NCBI GenBank assembly: GCA_045603085.1
Contig: JAZULL010000014.1
Coordinates: forward strand, 1-22,601
Reading direction: 5' to 3'
From: SVQP01 sp045603085
Lineage (GTDB): Bacteria; Bacillota; Clostridia; Oscillospirales; CAG-272
Length of the DNA stretch: 22,601 bases
Shown here: positions 14,983 to 22,273 of the stretch, one piece after another
Position numbering within the stretch: position 1 is the first letter of the stretch
Layout of the letters: each line of letters opens with the position of its first letter
Notes under the pieces: generated by a model
Seen by the model: the letters and a program-made list of their open reading frames with translations, nothing else
The model's database searches: none
Told to the model about the DNA's origin: nothing
Translations under genes and position numbers: made by a program

Positions 14983-16554
14983 ATGAATTTTGCATCCTTT
15001 GAATTTCTTGTCTTTCTGCTTGTCCTGACCGCGGCCTACTACCTTGTACCCAAGCGGACGCAATGGGTGGTGCTGCTGGTCGGCAGCGTGGTGTTCTACG
15101 CCTTTGCCGGCGTGGCGTGTATGCTGTTTTTGCTGGCGGTCATTGTCGTGTCGTATATCGCGGTCATGATCATGGGCAGGCGGCAGCGCGCGTGTGCCGA
15201 ATGGCTGAGCGCCAATAAGGAGCTGCCCAAGGAGGAGCGAAAGGCTTATAAAAACAAGAGCAAAAAGGGAAATCTGGCCGTGGTCTGCATCGGCGTTGCG
15301 GTGCTGGCCTTGGCGTTGGTGTACGCCAAGTTTGTCTCGGGCTATTTCGGCTTCAAGGTCACCGAGAGCGGTATTTCTTTAGGTGCATACGCGCTGGAGA
15401 TCATGGGCATTTCCTACTATACCTTTATCGCCATCGGCTATATGCTGGACGTGTACCGTGAAAAAGCGCCCGTGCAGAGAAATTTCGCCAAGCACGCGCT
15501 CTTTATCGGCTTTTTCCCGCAGCTTGTCATGGGTCCCATCAGCAAATACAGCGACGTGGGAGAGCAGTATTTCGAGCCGCATGCCTTTGCGGGCAAGAAC
15601 CTCTACTGCGGTGCTTTGCGCGTGGCCTGGGGCTTTTTCAAAAAGCTGGTCATTGCCGATGCCATCGCCCCCGCCGTGGGTGCCATCGTGGCACAGCAGA
15701 AGGGCGGCGTGTTCTTCCTGCTGCTTTGTCTGTTTTATTCCATCCGCATTTACGGCGACTTCACGGGCGGCATCGACATCGTGCTGGGCTGTGCCGAGAT
15801 GCTTGGCATCAGACTGCCCGAGAACTTCAACCGTCCGTTTTCGTCCAAATCCACCGCAGAATACTGGCGCCGCTGGCACATCACCATGGGCGCGTGGTTT
15901 ACAAATTACATCTTCTATCCGCTTTCTGTGACAAAGAGCATGCAAAAGCTGTCCAAGTGGAGCCGTGCACACCTCGGCACAGCCATCGGCAAGCGTCTGC
16001 CCGTCTATATCACCACTATTGTGACTTGGTTGGCGACCGGCCTTTGGCACGGCATTGCGTGGAACTACGTTGTCTGGGCAATGCTCAACTGTCTTGTGCT
16101 GCTGGTTTCGCAGGAGCTGGAGCCGCTTTACACCAAATTCCGCACCAAATTCCCGCGTCTGCATGCGAGCATGCCGTATCAGACCTTTATGGCGGTGCGT
16201 ACCTTCTGCCTGATGGGGCTGATCCGCGTGTTCGACTGCTATTGCAACGTGCCGCTGACCTTTGTAAAGTTTTTCTCGGTCTTCACAACCCCCAACTGGG
16301 GCAGACTGTTTGACGGGGGACTGACCTCTCTTGGCGTCAGCATGACCTCGTATGCCGTGATCGGCGTGGGTATTCTCGTCATGTGGGGCGTCAGCCAATT
16401 GGGCAAGGACAGACCCTTGCGCGAAAAGCTTTGGGAAAAGCCGTGGCTTGGAAACCTTGCGCTGGCCGCACTTGTTTTCGCCATTCTGGTGTTTGGCACT
16501 TATGGACTTGGCTACGATGCGTCCGCCTTTATCTACGGCGGTACGTTCAATTAA
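14983..16554 (+). CDS. MBOAT-family membrane O-acyltransferase (DltB/AlgI-like)
   Basis: Expected to take the activated group from the carrier protein on the inside and pass it through a membrane tunnel to an acceptor outside. It is 523 residues with many hydrophobic helices. That is clearly longer than typical DltB (about 400) and closer to AlgI. Family motifs are STAEYWRRWHITMG with His299, the re-entrant segment TNYIFYPL, and TGLWHGIAWNYVVWA with the presumed catalytic His356. A charged, Lys-rich cytoplasmic segment lies between the early helices (about residues 65-95). It starts 3 bases after the carrier gene with only a weak TAAGG element, so coupling is likely. An SGNH-like protein follows, the usual MBOAT partner. 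Confidence 0.92.
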   Translation: MNFASFEFLVFLLVLTAAYYLVPKRTQWVVLLVGSVVFYAFAGVACMLFLLAVIVVSYIAVMIMGRRQRACAEWLSANKELPKEERKAYKNKSKKGNLAVVCIGVAVLALALVYAKFVSGYFGFKVTESGISLGAYALEIMGISYYTFIAIGYMLDVYREKAPVQRNFAKHALFIGFFPQLVMGPISKYSDVGEQYFEPHAFAGKNLYCGALRVAWGFFKKLVIADAIAPAVGAIVAQQKGGVFFLLLCLFYSIRIYGDFTGGIDIVLGCAEMLGIRLPENFNRPFSSKSTAEYWRRWHITMGAWFTNYIFYPLSVTKSMQKLSKWSRAHLGTAIGKRLPVYITTIVTWLATGLWHGIAWNYVVWAMLNCLVLLVSQELEPLYTKFRTKFPRLHASMPYQTFMAVRTFCLMGLIRVFDCYCNVPLTFVKFFSVFTTPNWGRLFDGGLTSLGVSMTSYAVIGVGILVMWGVSQLGKDRPLREKLWEKPWLGNLALAALVFAILVFGTYGLGYDASAFIYGGTFN

Positions 16555-16566
16555 AGGAGGGCTGTG

Positions 16567-17607
16567 ATGAAAAAGAGAATTTTATCCGCCCTTGTATGCG
16601 CCGTTTTGCTGATTGGCGCGCTGACGCTGGCGCAGGCGGTGCTGACCCCCTCTCGCTATGATAACCGCGAGGGACACCTGCTGTGCGGCTACTACGGTGC
16701 CACCGATGCACACGACGTCATCTTTGTGGGCGACTGCGAGATCTACGAGGGCATCGTGCCCGCTGTGCTGTATGAGCAATACGGCATCACCTCTTACGTC
16801 CGCGGCTCGTCCCAGCAGACCGTGTGGCAATCCTACCACGTATTGGAGGAGACGCTTGCGAAAGAGCCCGACGTCAAGGTCGTGGTGTTCAACGTGCTGG
16901 CACTCAAATACGGCGAGACCCCCAGAGAGGAGATCAGCCGCATGACCTTGGAGGACATGAGATGGTCAGCCTATAAGAGTGCAGCCATCAAGGCCTCCAT
17001 GACCGAGGATGAGAGCTATCTTTCCTATTTTCTGCCCATTCTGCGCTATCACGACCGTTGGAGCGAATTGGATGCAGGGGACTTTGCAAGAACCTTTTCC
17101 AAGCATGAGGACATCACCCACCAAGGGTATCTGATGCAGACCGATATCGTGCCGGTCGATCCCACCGATACAAGAGAGCCCGACACGCTGCTGGATATCA
17201 CGCTGCCTACCCGCAGTATGGAGTATCTATCCAAAATGCAGACGCTGTGCGAGCAGTACGGTGCAGAGCTGGTGCTGATCAAGGCGCCCACCAATTCGGT
17301 CAAGTACTACTGGTACGACGAGTGGGACGCGCAGATCGCGGATTATGCAAAGGCGCACGATCTTACCTATTATAATTTCATCGGCATGGATGCCGAGCTT
17401 GGCCTTGATTGGTCGACCGACACATACGATGCGGGCCTGCACCTCAACGTGTACGGCGCGGAAAAGTTTACCTCGTATCTCGGCCGTCTCTTGCAGGAGA
17501 AACACGGCGTGACCGACCGTCGCGGCGACGCGGCGCCGGACGCGCTCTGGGAGCAGAGATTGCAGAGATATCAAAATGAAAAACAGGAAGGAGAGGAGAC
17601 CCAATGA
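16567..17607 (+). CDS. SGNH-like extracellular protein with Cys in the nucleophile position
   Basis: A 346-residue protein with one N-terminal signal anchor (about residues 5-25) and an extracellular domain. It takes the place that DltD or AlgJ/AlgX-type proteins hold beside an MBOAT enzyme, so it probably completes transfer of the group to the acceptor. The block that is normally GDS reads VGDCEIYEG, with Cys57 where the nucleophilic Ser is expected. A later GSSQQ may form part of the oxyanion site. The C-terminal block DAGLHLNVYGA supplies Asp288 and His292, spaced DxxxH rather than the usual DxxH. I recall clostridial relatives with the same Cys, so it may be a family trait. GGAGG at 16556-16560 favours ATG 16567 over GTG 16564. 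The stop overlaps the next gene by 4 bases. Confidence 0.8.
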   Translation: MKKRILSALVCAVLLIGALTLAQAVLTPSRYDNREGHLLCGYYGATDAHDVIFVGDCEIYEGIVPAVLYEQYGITSYVRGSSQQTVWQSYHVLEETLAKEPDVKVVVFNVLALKYGETPREEISRMTLEDMRWSAYKSAAIKASMTEDESYLSYFLPILRYHDRWSELDAGDFARTFSKHEDITHQGYLMQTDIVPVDPTDTREPDTLLDITLPTRSMEYLSKMQTLCEQYGAELVLIKAPTNSVKYYWYDEWDAQIADYAKAHDLTYYNFIGMDAELGLDWSTDTYDAGLHLNVYGAEKFTSYLGRLLQEKHGVTDRRGDAAPDALWEQRLQRYQNEKQEGEETQ

Positions 17608-18077
17608 AAAAGCTGAGTCTGATTCTAGCGGCAGCACTGCTGCTTGGCCTTTGTCTTTGCGCCTGCGATCAGGGCAAGGGCGTGGAATATACCTTTGCCT
17701 ATAACGGCACAGCCATCCGCATCGGCGACGACGGCAATACCGCCGCGGCCGCACTGGGTGCATATACCGATTATATTGAAGAGGACAGCTGTGGCGGCGA
17801 GGGTCCCGATAAAAGCTTTGTATATCCGGGATTTCGCTTCGATACCGTGATGCAGAACGGCGTTGACCGCATCGTCCGCATCGTGGTGACTGACGACAGC
17901 ATCGCCACCCCGCAGGGCGTTAAGATCGGTGACGCCAAGAGCGCGGTGGTCACGGCTTACGGCGACGGCTATATCGAAACCGCGGATGATAATCTGGTCT
18001 ACAGCGACGGCTATACCAGAATCACCTTCGGCATCCGCGACGGCAAGGTCACGGCCATCCATTATACCGAAGCGTAA
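17604..18077 (+). CDS. Small lipoprotein, last gene of the operon
   Basis: A 157-residue predicted lipoprotein. The signal peptide ends in LCAC, with Cys21 as the likely lipidated residue; Cys17 and Cys19 are also in the hydrophobic end. The mature part is acidic and looks beta-rich. It includes a GVKIGDAKSAVVTAYGDGY segment resembling repeats in other small clostridial lipoproteins, where a short helix follows an IGD turn. No enzyme motif was seen. It overlaps the SGNH-like gene by 4 bases (ATGA), which ties it to the operon. A strong terminator follows 3 bases after the stop. It may be a surface accessory or acceptor-binding protein (inference). Confidence 0.8.
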   Translation: MKKLSLILAAALLLGLCLCACDQGKGVEYTFAYNGTAIRIGDDGNTAAAALGAYTDYIEEDSCGGEGPDKSFVYPGFRFDTVMQNGVDRIVRIVVTDDSIATPQGVKIGDAKSAVVTAYGDGYIETADDNLVYSDGYTRITFGIRDGKVTAIHYTEA

Positions 18078-18080
18078 CTG

Positions 18081-18110
18081 AAAAGCGGCGTGGTCACCAC
18101 GCCGCTTTTT
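18081..18110 (+). terminator. Terminator of the six-gene operon
   Basis: AAAAGCGGCGTGG pairs perfectly with CCACGCCGCTTTT across a TCA loop, followed by T. It is a 13-bp stem directly behind the last stop. Confidence 0.93.
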
Positions 18111-18123
18111 CAATGTGTACGTC

Positions 18124-18321
18124 TTGTGTCATCCTGAGCGAAGAAACACCCCGGTGCGGGTGTTTCGAGTCGAACTTTCAAAAATCTGCAACGAATTGCT
18201 GATTTTGAAAGTCAAAACGCGGTGAGCGTTTTGAGGATCTCCGAGCGGTACGGTTAAGTCCTTTTCCTTTGAAAAACATTGAGCGAACCGTCAGAGATCC
18301 TTTCGTGACTTTGACGGAAAG
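18124..18321. repeat. Element C: hairpin chain built into a TGTCATCCTGAGCG-type repeat
   Basis: This occupies most of the 415-bp gap between the operon and rsmE. It begins with TTGTGTCATCCTGAGCG, identical to 5704-5720. The common repeat continues GAAGCGAGTCGAAGGATCTC, but here the pieces are separated by hairpins. GAAACACCC/GGGTGTTTC (18143-18151 with 18158-18166) precedes CGAGTCGAA. Two stems, 18174-18186 with 18201-18212 and TCAAAACGC/GCGTTTTGA (18212-18234), precede GGATCTC. GGATCTC (18235-18241) then pairs with GAGATCC (18294-18300) around an ACGGTT/AACCGT stem. A short CTTTC/GAAAG stem ends at 18321. No plausible gene is present. Confidence 0.6.
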
Positions 18322-18357
18322 TTTGGGCGCGGAAACACCGGCCTTGTCCGTGCAAAA

Positions 18358-18388
18358 TGTCAAAATACTTGTGAATTTTGTCAAAATA
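18358..18388 (+). promoter_or_regulatory. Direct repeats just upstream of the rsmE promoter
   Basis: TGTCAAAATA occurs at 18358-18367 and exactly again at 18379-18388. The 21-bp offset is two helical turns, and the second copy ends 4 bases before the -35. The geometry fits a dimeric or tandem activator or repressor site, but no protein is known for it. The rest of 18322-18357 shows nothing further. Confidence 0.35.
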
Positions 18389-18392
18389 GGGC

Positions 18393-18421
18393 TTGACAAT
18401 TTGGTGATAGTGTAGTATAAT
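18393..18421 (+). promoter_or_regulatory. Perfect consensus promoter of rsmE
   Basis: TTGACA at 18393-18398, a 17-bp spacer and TATAAT at 18416-18421. The leader of about 65 bases contains a small palindrome AATTTG-TG-CAAATT (18462-18475) and then GGAGG at 18483-18487. Confidence 0.85.
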
Positions 18422-18492
18422 CATATCCAAGGAAAGAAATTGGTGCTTTTTTTGATGCGTCAATTTGTGCAAATTCATTGTCGGAGGTGTAT

Positions 18493-19248
18493 ATGCCCCG
18501 TTTTTTTGTGCCCGCAGAGCAGATCGCGGACGGCACCGTGACCCTGATCGGTGACGACGCGCACCACGTTGCAAGATCCTTGCGCATGGCGGCAGGGGAA
18601 TGCATCACGGTATGTGACCCCGACGCGATCGAATATGAATGCGAGCTGACCGGCTTTGAGCAGGATAAGCGTGTGACGGCCAGGATTCTGTCAAGCGCCC
18701 CCTCGGCAACCGAGCCGCCCTACGAGGCGTATCTGTATCAGGCGCTGCCCAAGGGTGAGAAGTTTGATTCCATCATACAGAAGGCTGTGGAATGCGGTGT
18801 GCACGAGATCGTGCCGTTTTCGAGCAGTCGCTGTATCGCCAAGGCCAAGCCGGACGGTGAGGCGGACAAGACCCGCCGCCGCTGTCGCATCGCCGCAGAG
18901 GCTGCCAAGCAGAGCGGACGCGGCAGAATGCCCGGAGTCAGATCCACGATCTCCTTCGCGCAGATGCTCAGAGAAGCAACCGAGACCTGCGATATCTGCT
19001 TGTTCTGTTATGAGGACGAGCGGGCGGGAACGCTTGCAAGCATTCTCTCTTCCCATGATTTTGAAAGCCTTGGCCGCAAGCCGCGCATCGGTATCGTGGT
19101 GGGCAGCGAGGGCGGATTTTCGCCCGAGGAGGCCGGGGCGGCAGTTGACGCCGGCATGGTTTCCACCGGCCTTGGAAAGAGAATATTGCGCACCGAAACC
19201 GCCGCGCCCTTCGTTCTGGGCTGTCTGGTTTATCATTTTGAGCTTTGA
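18493..19248 (+). CDS. rsmE: 16S rRNA (uracil-1498-N3)-methyltransferase RsmE
   Basis: Methylates N3 of U1498 in helix 44 of 16S rRNA, near the decoding site, using S-adenosylmethionine. It is 251 residues, normal for the family. The N-terminal PUA-like domain covers about residues 1-70 (GDDAHHVARSLRM). The SPOUT/trefoil-knot domain follows, with QALPKGEKFDSIIQKAVECG, the KQSGRGR segment, the SAM-site motif IGIVVGSEGGFSPEE and LGKRILRTETA. Start ATG 18493 is set by GGAGG at 18483-18487; an in-frame TTG at 18478 is rejected. It is monocistronic from a consensus promoter. The next gene has its own promoter. Confidence 0.95.
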   Translation: MPRFFVPAEQIADGTVTLIGDDAHHVARSLRMAAGECITVCDPDAIEYECELTGFEQDKRVTARILSSAPSATEPPYEAYLYQALPKGEKFDSIIQKAVECGVHEIVPFSSSRCIAKAKPDGEADKTRRRCRIAAEAAKQSGRGRMPGVRSTISFAQMLREATETCDICLFCYEDERAGTLASILSSHDFESLGRKPRIGIVVGSEGGFSPEEAGAAVDAGMVSTGLGKRILRTETAAPFVLGCLVYHFEL

Positions 19249-19316
19249 ATTTGGCAGGGTGAGCAAATCTTGCCCAAAAAATTCACTCTATTTTAACAAA
19301 AATATGCAAAACCCTA

Positions 19317-19345
19317 TTGAAAAATCACAAAAAAGGGTGTATAAT
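19317..19345 (+). promoter_or_regulatory. Promoter of the CdaR/PucR-type regulator gene
   Basis: TTGAAA at 19317-19322, a 17-bp spacer and TATAAT at 19340-19345. GGGTGT (19335-19340) abutting the -10 can pair with ACACCC (19363-19368), placing a possible operator or leader stem across the start site. Confidence 0.7.
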
Positions 19346-19399
19346 ATAGGTAAGTATTCACAACACCCCCCAACATTGAAAAAAGAGGAGTAAAAAGTT

Positions 19400-20485
19400 A
19401 TGTCCAACAGACTGTTCCAAAGTGTTATCCACCAGATGAAGGATGCGATCGATCGCGTGATCGGCGTTATTGATGAAAACGGCGTGATCATTGCATGCTC
19501 TGAGCTTGTCAAGATCGGTGAGATCAAGCAGGGCGTCCGCGATGAGCTTGCATATACCTCCGACGTGGTGACCTCCTCCGGGTATACCTACCGTCCCGTC
19601 AGCGGCGGCGTCAAGGCTGAGTATATCGTATTCGTCGAGGGTGAGGATAAGATGGCAGAGAAGATGTCCAAGCTGCTGGCAATTTCTCTGGGCAACATCA
19701 AGAACCTGTACGATGAGAAGTACGACAAGGGCTCGTTTATCAAGAACATCATTCTGGATAACATCCTGCCCAGCGATATCTACATCAAGTCCAAGGAGCT
19801 GCACTTCAACACCGAGGAGAGCAGAATCGTATTCCTGATCAAGTTCTACGGCAAGACCGACATGATGCCCTTTGAAATGCTGCAGAACATGTTCCCGGAT
19901 AAGTCCAAGGATTACGTCATTTCCGTAGGCGAGCACGACATCGTGCTGGTCAAGGACGTCAAGCCCGGTACCGAGGCCAAGGACGTGGAAAAGATCGCAA
20001 CCAACATTGCAGACACCCTGTCCGCAGAGTTCTACACCAAGGTTGCAATCGGTATCTCCACCACGGTTGATAATATCAAGGATCTGGCACGCGCCTATAA
20101 GGAAGCGCAGGTTGCCCTTGAGGTCGGTAAAGTATTTGAGACCGAGAAGAACATCATCAGCTATGAAAATCTGGGTATCGGCCGTCTGATCTATCAGCTG
20201 CCCACCACCCTTTGCGAGATGTTCTTGCAGGAGGTATTCAAGAAGGGAAGCCTTGAGACGCTTGACCGCGAGACTTTGATGACCATTCAGTGCTTCTTCG
20301 AGAATAATCTCAACGTCTCCGAGACCTCCAGAAAGCTGTTCGTACATAGAAACACTCTGGTTTACAGACTGGAAAAGATCAGAAAGCTGACCGGTCTTGA
20401 CCTGCGTGAGTTTGAGCACGCCATCACCTTCAAGGTAGCGCTCATGGTAAGAAAGTACCTCAACTCCAAGCCTGCTAAGTATTGA
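19400..20485 (+). CDS. CdaR/PucR-family transcriptional regulator
   Basis: A 361-residue DNA-binding regulator. The N-terminal part (about residues 1-130) resembles the diacid-recognition domain of CdaR (QMKDAIDRVIGVIDENGVII). A GGDEF-like middle region follows (about residues 150-270). The C-terminal PucR-type helix-turn-helix has the signature NVSETSRKLFVHRNTLVYRL and an ending ITFKVALMVRKYL. Relatives control uptake and breakdown of sugar diacids, purines or amino acids. No such metabolic genes are nearby, so the target and ligand here are unknown. Codon use is strongly biased, so the protein may be abundant. AGAGGAG at 19384-19390 sets the start. It is a single-gene transcript with its own promoter. 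Confidence 0.85.
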   Translation: MSNRLFQSVIHQMKDAIDRVIGVIDENGVIIACSELVKIGEIKQGVRDELAYTSDVVTSSGYTYRPVSGGVKAEYIVFVEGEDKMAEKMSKLLAISLGNIKNLYDEKYDKGSFIKNIILDNILPSDIYIKSKELHFNTEESRIVFLIKFYGKTDMMPFEMLQNMFPDKSKDYVISVGEHDIVLVKDVKPGTEAKDVEKIATNIADTLSAEFYTKVAIGISTTVDNIKDLARAYKEAQVALEVGKVFETEKNIISYENLGIGRLIYQLPTTLCEMFLQEVFKKGSLETLDRETLMTIQCFFENNLNVSETSRKLFVHRNTLVYRLEKIRKLTGLDLREFEHAITFKVALMVRKYLNSKPAKY

Positions 20486-20537
20486 TCGGCGGCCGGGTCA
20501 CATAATATTATTATAGTTATATAGACTTTACGATTTT

Positions 20538-20574
20538 ATTAAGCGAAACGCCGATACACGGCGTTTCGCTTAAT
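20538..20574. terminator. Perfect 16-bp hairpin after the regulator gene; terminator or operator
   Basis: ATTAAGCGAAACGCCG pairs perfectly with its complement at 20559-20574 around an ATACA loop. No T-run follows on either strand, so intrinsic termination is uncertain. It lies between the regulator and the S41 protease gene, where I see no clear promoter. Confidence 0.5.
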
Positions 20575-20638
20575 TGAGCGTATGGGGGCTATTTATTGAT
20601 TTTCTGAGAACAAAGCAATAACGGAGAAAAACGAATTT

Positions 20639-22246
20639 ATGAAGAAATTGGTTTATACGGTGCAAGGCCTTGGGACGGCCGAGCAGGCAAGGCTGATTGA
20701 GCAGCTGCTGTCCGAGCCTCTGCGCGCTTACGGCTGTGACGGCGTGATCAAAGCCGATGAAAATGCGGGCACGGTCAGCTTCAACGTGCCGCGAAACGTT
20801 CCCAATGCCGAGCTTGAGCAAAGCGTGAATGCCGCGCTTGCGGTGCATGGCATGGAGCTTGTCACACCTCCCGGCGTGCGCTATTTTGCGTATGCGGGTC
20901 AAAAGAGCGAGAAGGCCAAGCGTGGCGTTCCCGCAAGCATTTTTGCCGCTGTTCTGATTGCCGCTGTTGCCATCACGCTGGTCTTTACCATGCTGATCAC
21001 GTCTGTCGTCAGCACCATCTATTGGAGCGGTAAGGTTGGTCCTTCCTATCAGGGCGGCTCGTCCGAGCAGGTGGTGGATACCGAAACACTCAACCTCATC
21101 GACACACTGATCAAGCGGTACGCCTATGAGGAGGTCGACCGCGATGCCATGATGGAGGCGGTCATCAAGGCTTACGTAGCCGCGACCGGAGACCTTTATG
21201 CAGAATATTATACAAAGGAAGAATTCGACGCGCTGATCAACGAAAGTCAGGGTCAGATGCAGGGCATTGGCGTCAGCGTGGTCAATTCCACGCTGGATTA
21301 TAACGGTGTGACCTACAGCGTCATTGAAATTATCATGGTTTATCCCAACTCGCCTGCAGAGAAGGCGGGTGTGCGTCCGGGTGACAAGCTGATCACGGTG
21401 GTGCACGAGGGTACAGAGTATTCGGTCACCCAGGTCGGCTATACCGTTGCCGTCAACTATCTGCGCGGCGAGGCCGGCACGGATGCCGAGTTTACGGTCA
21501 TGCGTAAGGTTGGCGCGGACTATCAGCCCGTTGACTTTAAGGTGACCCGCGCGGCATTTGAGGCGCTGTCCGTCACCCATAAGATCAGCCAAACCGATCC
21601 TGCGATCGGCATTGTGTCCATTCTGCAGTTTGATCTGACCACTCCCACGCAGTTTTGCGCGGCTGTGGATGAGCTGCGCACCAAGGGCTGCACCAAGTTT
21701 ATCTTTGACGTGCGCAATAACCCCGGCGGAGATCTGGAGTCGATCAAGGCTGTGCTGTCCTATTTCCTTTCCGAGGGCGACGTCATCGTCAGCACCAAGG
21801 ATAAGTACGGCAACAACGAGGTCACCAAGGTGACCGCCATGAAGCATGCAGACAAATCGTATGCAGGCTGTGATATCACCAAAAAGGATATCGGTAAATA
21901 CAAGGATCTTGATTTTGCCGTGATCACCAACGGCAATACCGCCAGCGCGGCAGAGCTGTTTACCGCAACCGTCAGAGATTATGATCTGGGTCCCATCGTA
22001 GGCGAGACCACCTACGGCAAGGGCTGTATGCAGTCGATCTTCTCGCTGGCTTACTACGGATATGACGGCGGTCTCAAGCTGACCACCAAGATGTATTTCC
22101 CGGCTTCGGGTGAGAGCTATCACGGCATCGGCATTGCGCCCGACGTCTCCGTGGAGCTGAGCGAGGAAGCCAAGCAGTATAATATTTACGTCCTGCCCGA
22201 GCAGCTTGACAGTCAGCTGCAGGCGGCGATCGATCAACTGAAATAA
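20639..22246 (+). CDS. S41 carboxyl-terminal processing protease with an HMA-like N-terminal domain
   Basis: A membrane-bound CtpA/Prc-type serine protease of 535 residues that should trim or degrade extracytoplasmic proteins. Residues 1-78 look like a ferredoxin-like beta-alpha-beta-beta-alpha fold of the heavy-metal-associated type (KLVYTVQGL, GTVSFNVP), but without the CxxC metal motif; this domain would be cytoplasmic. One membrane helix follows (about residues 97-122). Next come a PDZ domain (about 209-300, NSPAEKAGVRPGDKLI) and the S41 core. The nucleophile is Ser436 in GNTASAAE and the general base is Lys461 in YGKGCM, 25 residues apart as in E. coli Prc. DVRNNPGGD is also present. A GGAG about 12 bases before the ATG is a modest ribosome binding site. 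greA follows after 27 bases, possibly co-transcribed. Confidence 0.9.
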   Translation: MKKLVYTVQGLGTAEQARLIEQLLSEPLRAYGCDGVIKADENAGTVSFNVPRNVPNAELEQSVNAALAVHGMELVTPPGVRYFAYAGQKSEKAKRGVPASIFAAVLIAAVAITLVFTMLITSVVSTIYWSGKVGPSYQGGSSEQVVDTETLNLIDTLIKRYAYEEVDRDAMMEAVIKAYVAATGDLYAEYYTKEEFDALINESQGQMQGIGVSVVNSTLDYNGVTYSVIEIIMVYPNSPAEKAGVRPGDKLITVVHEGTEYSVTQVGYTVAVNYLRGEAGTDAEFTVMRKVGADYQPVDFKVTRAAFEALSVTHKISQTDPAIGIVSILQFDLTTPTQFCAAVDELRTKGCTKFIFDVRNNPGGDLESIKAVLSYFLSEGDVIVSTKDKYGNNEVTKVTAMKHADKSYAGCDITKKDIGKYKDLDFAVITNGNTASAAELFTATVRDYDLGPIVGETTYGKGCMQSIFSLAYYGYDGGLKLTTKMYFPASGESYHGIGIAPDVSVELSEEAKQYNIYVLPEQLDSQLQAAIDQLK

Positions 22247-22273
22247 TTAATTGCAATATAAGGAGAAACTACC

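Noticed and set aside
19249..19290. A terminator after rsmE from TTTGGCA and TGCCCAAA
   Set aside because: The pairing needs a bulge and a long loop, and no T-run follows.
20570..22237. A 555-codon frame antisense to the S41 protease
   Set aside because: It is a shadow of a clear S41 protease and its product shows no recognisable motif.
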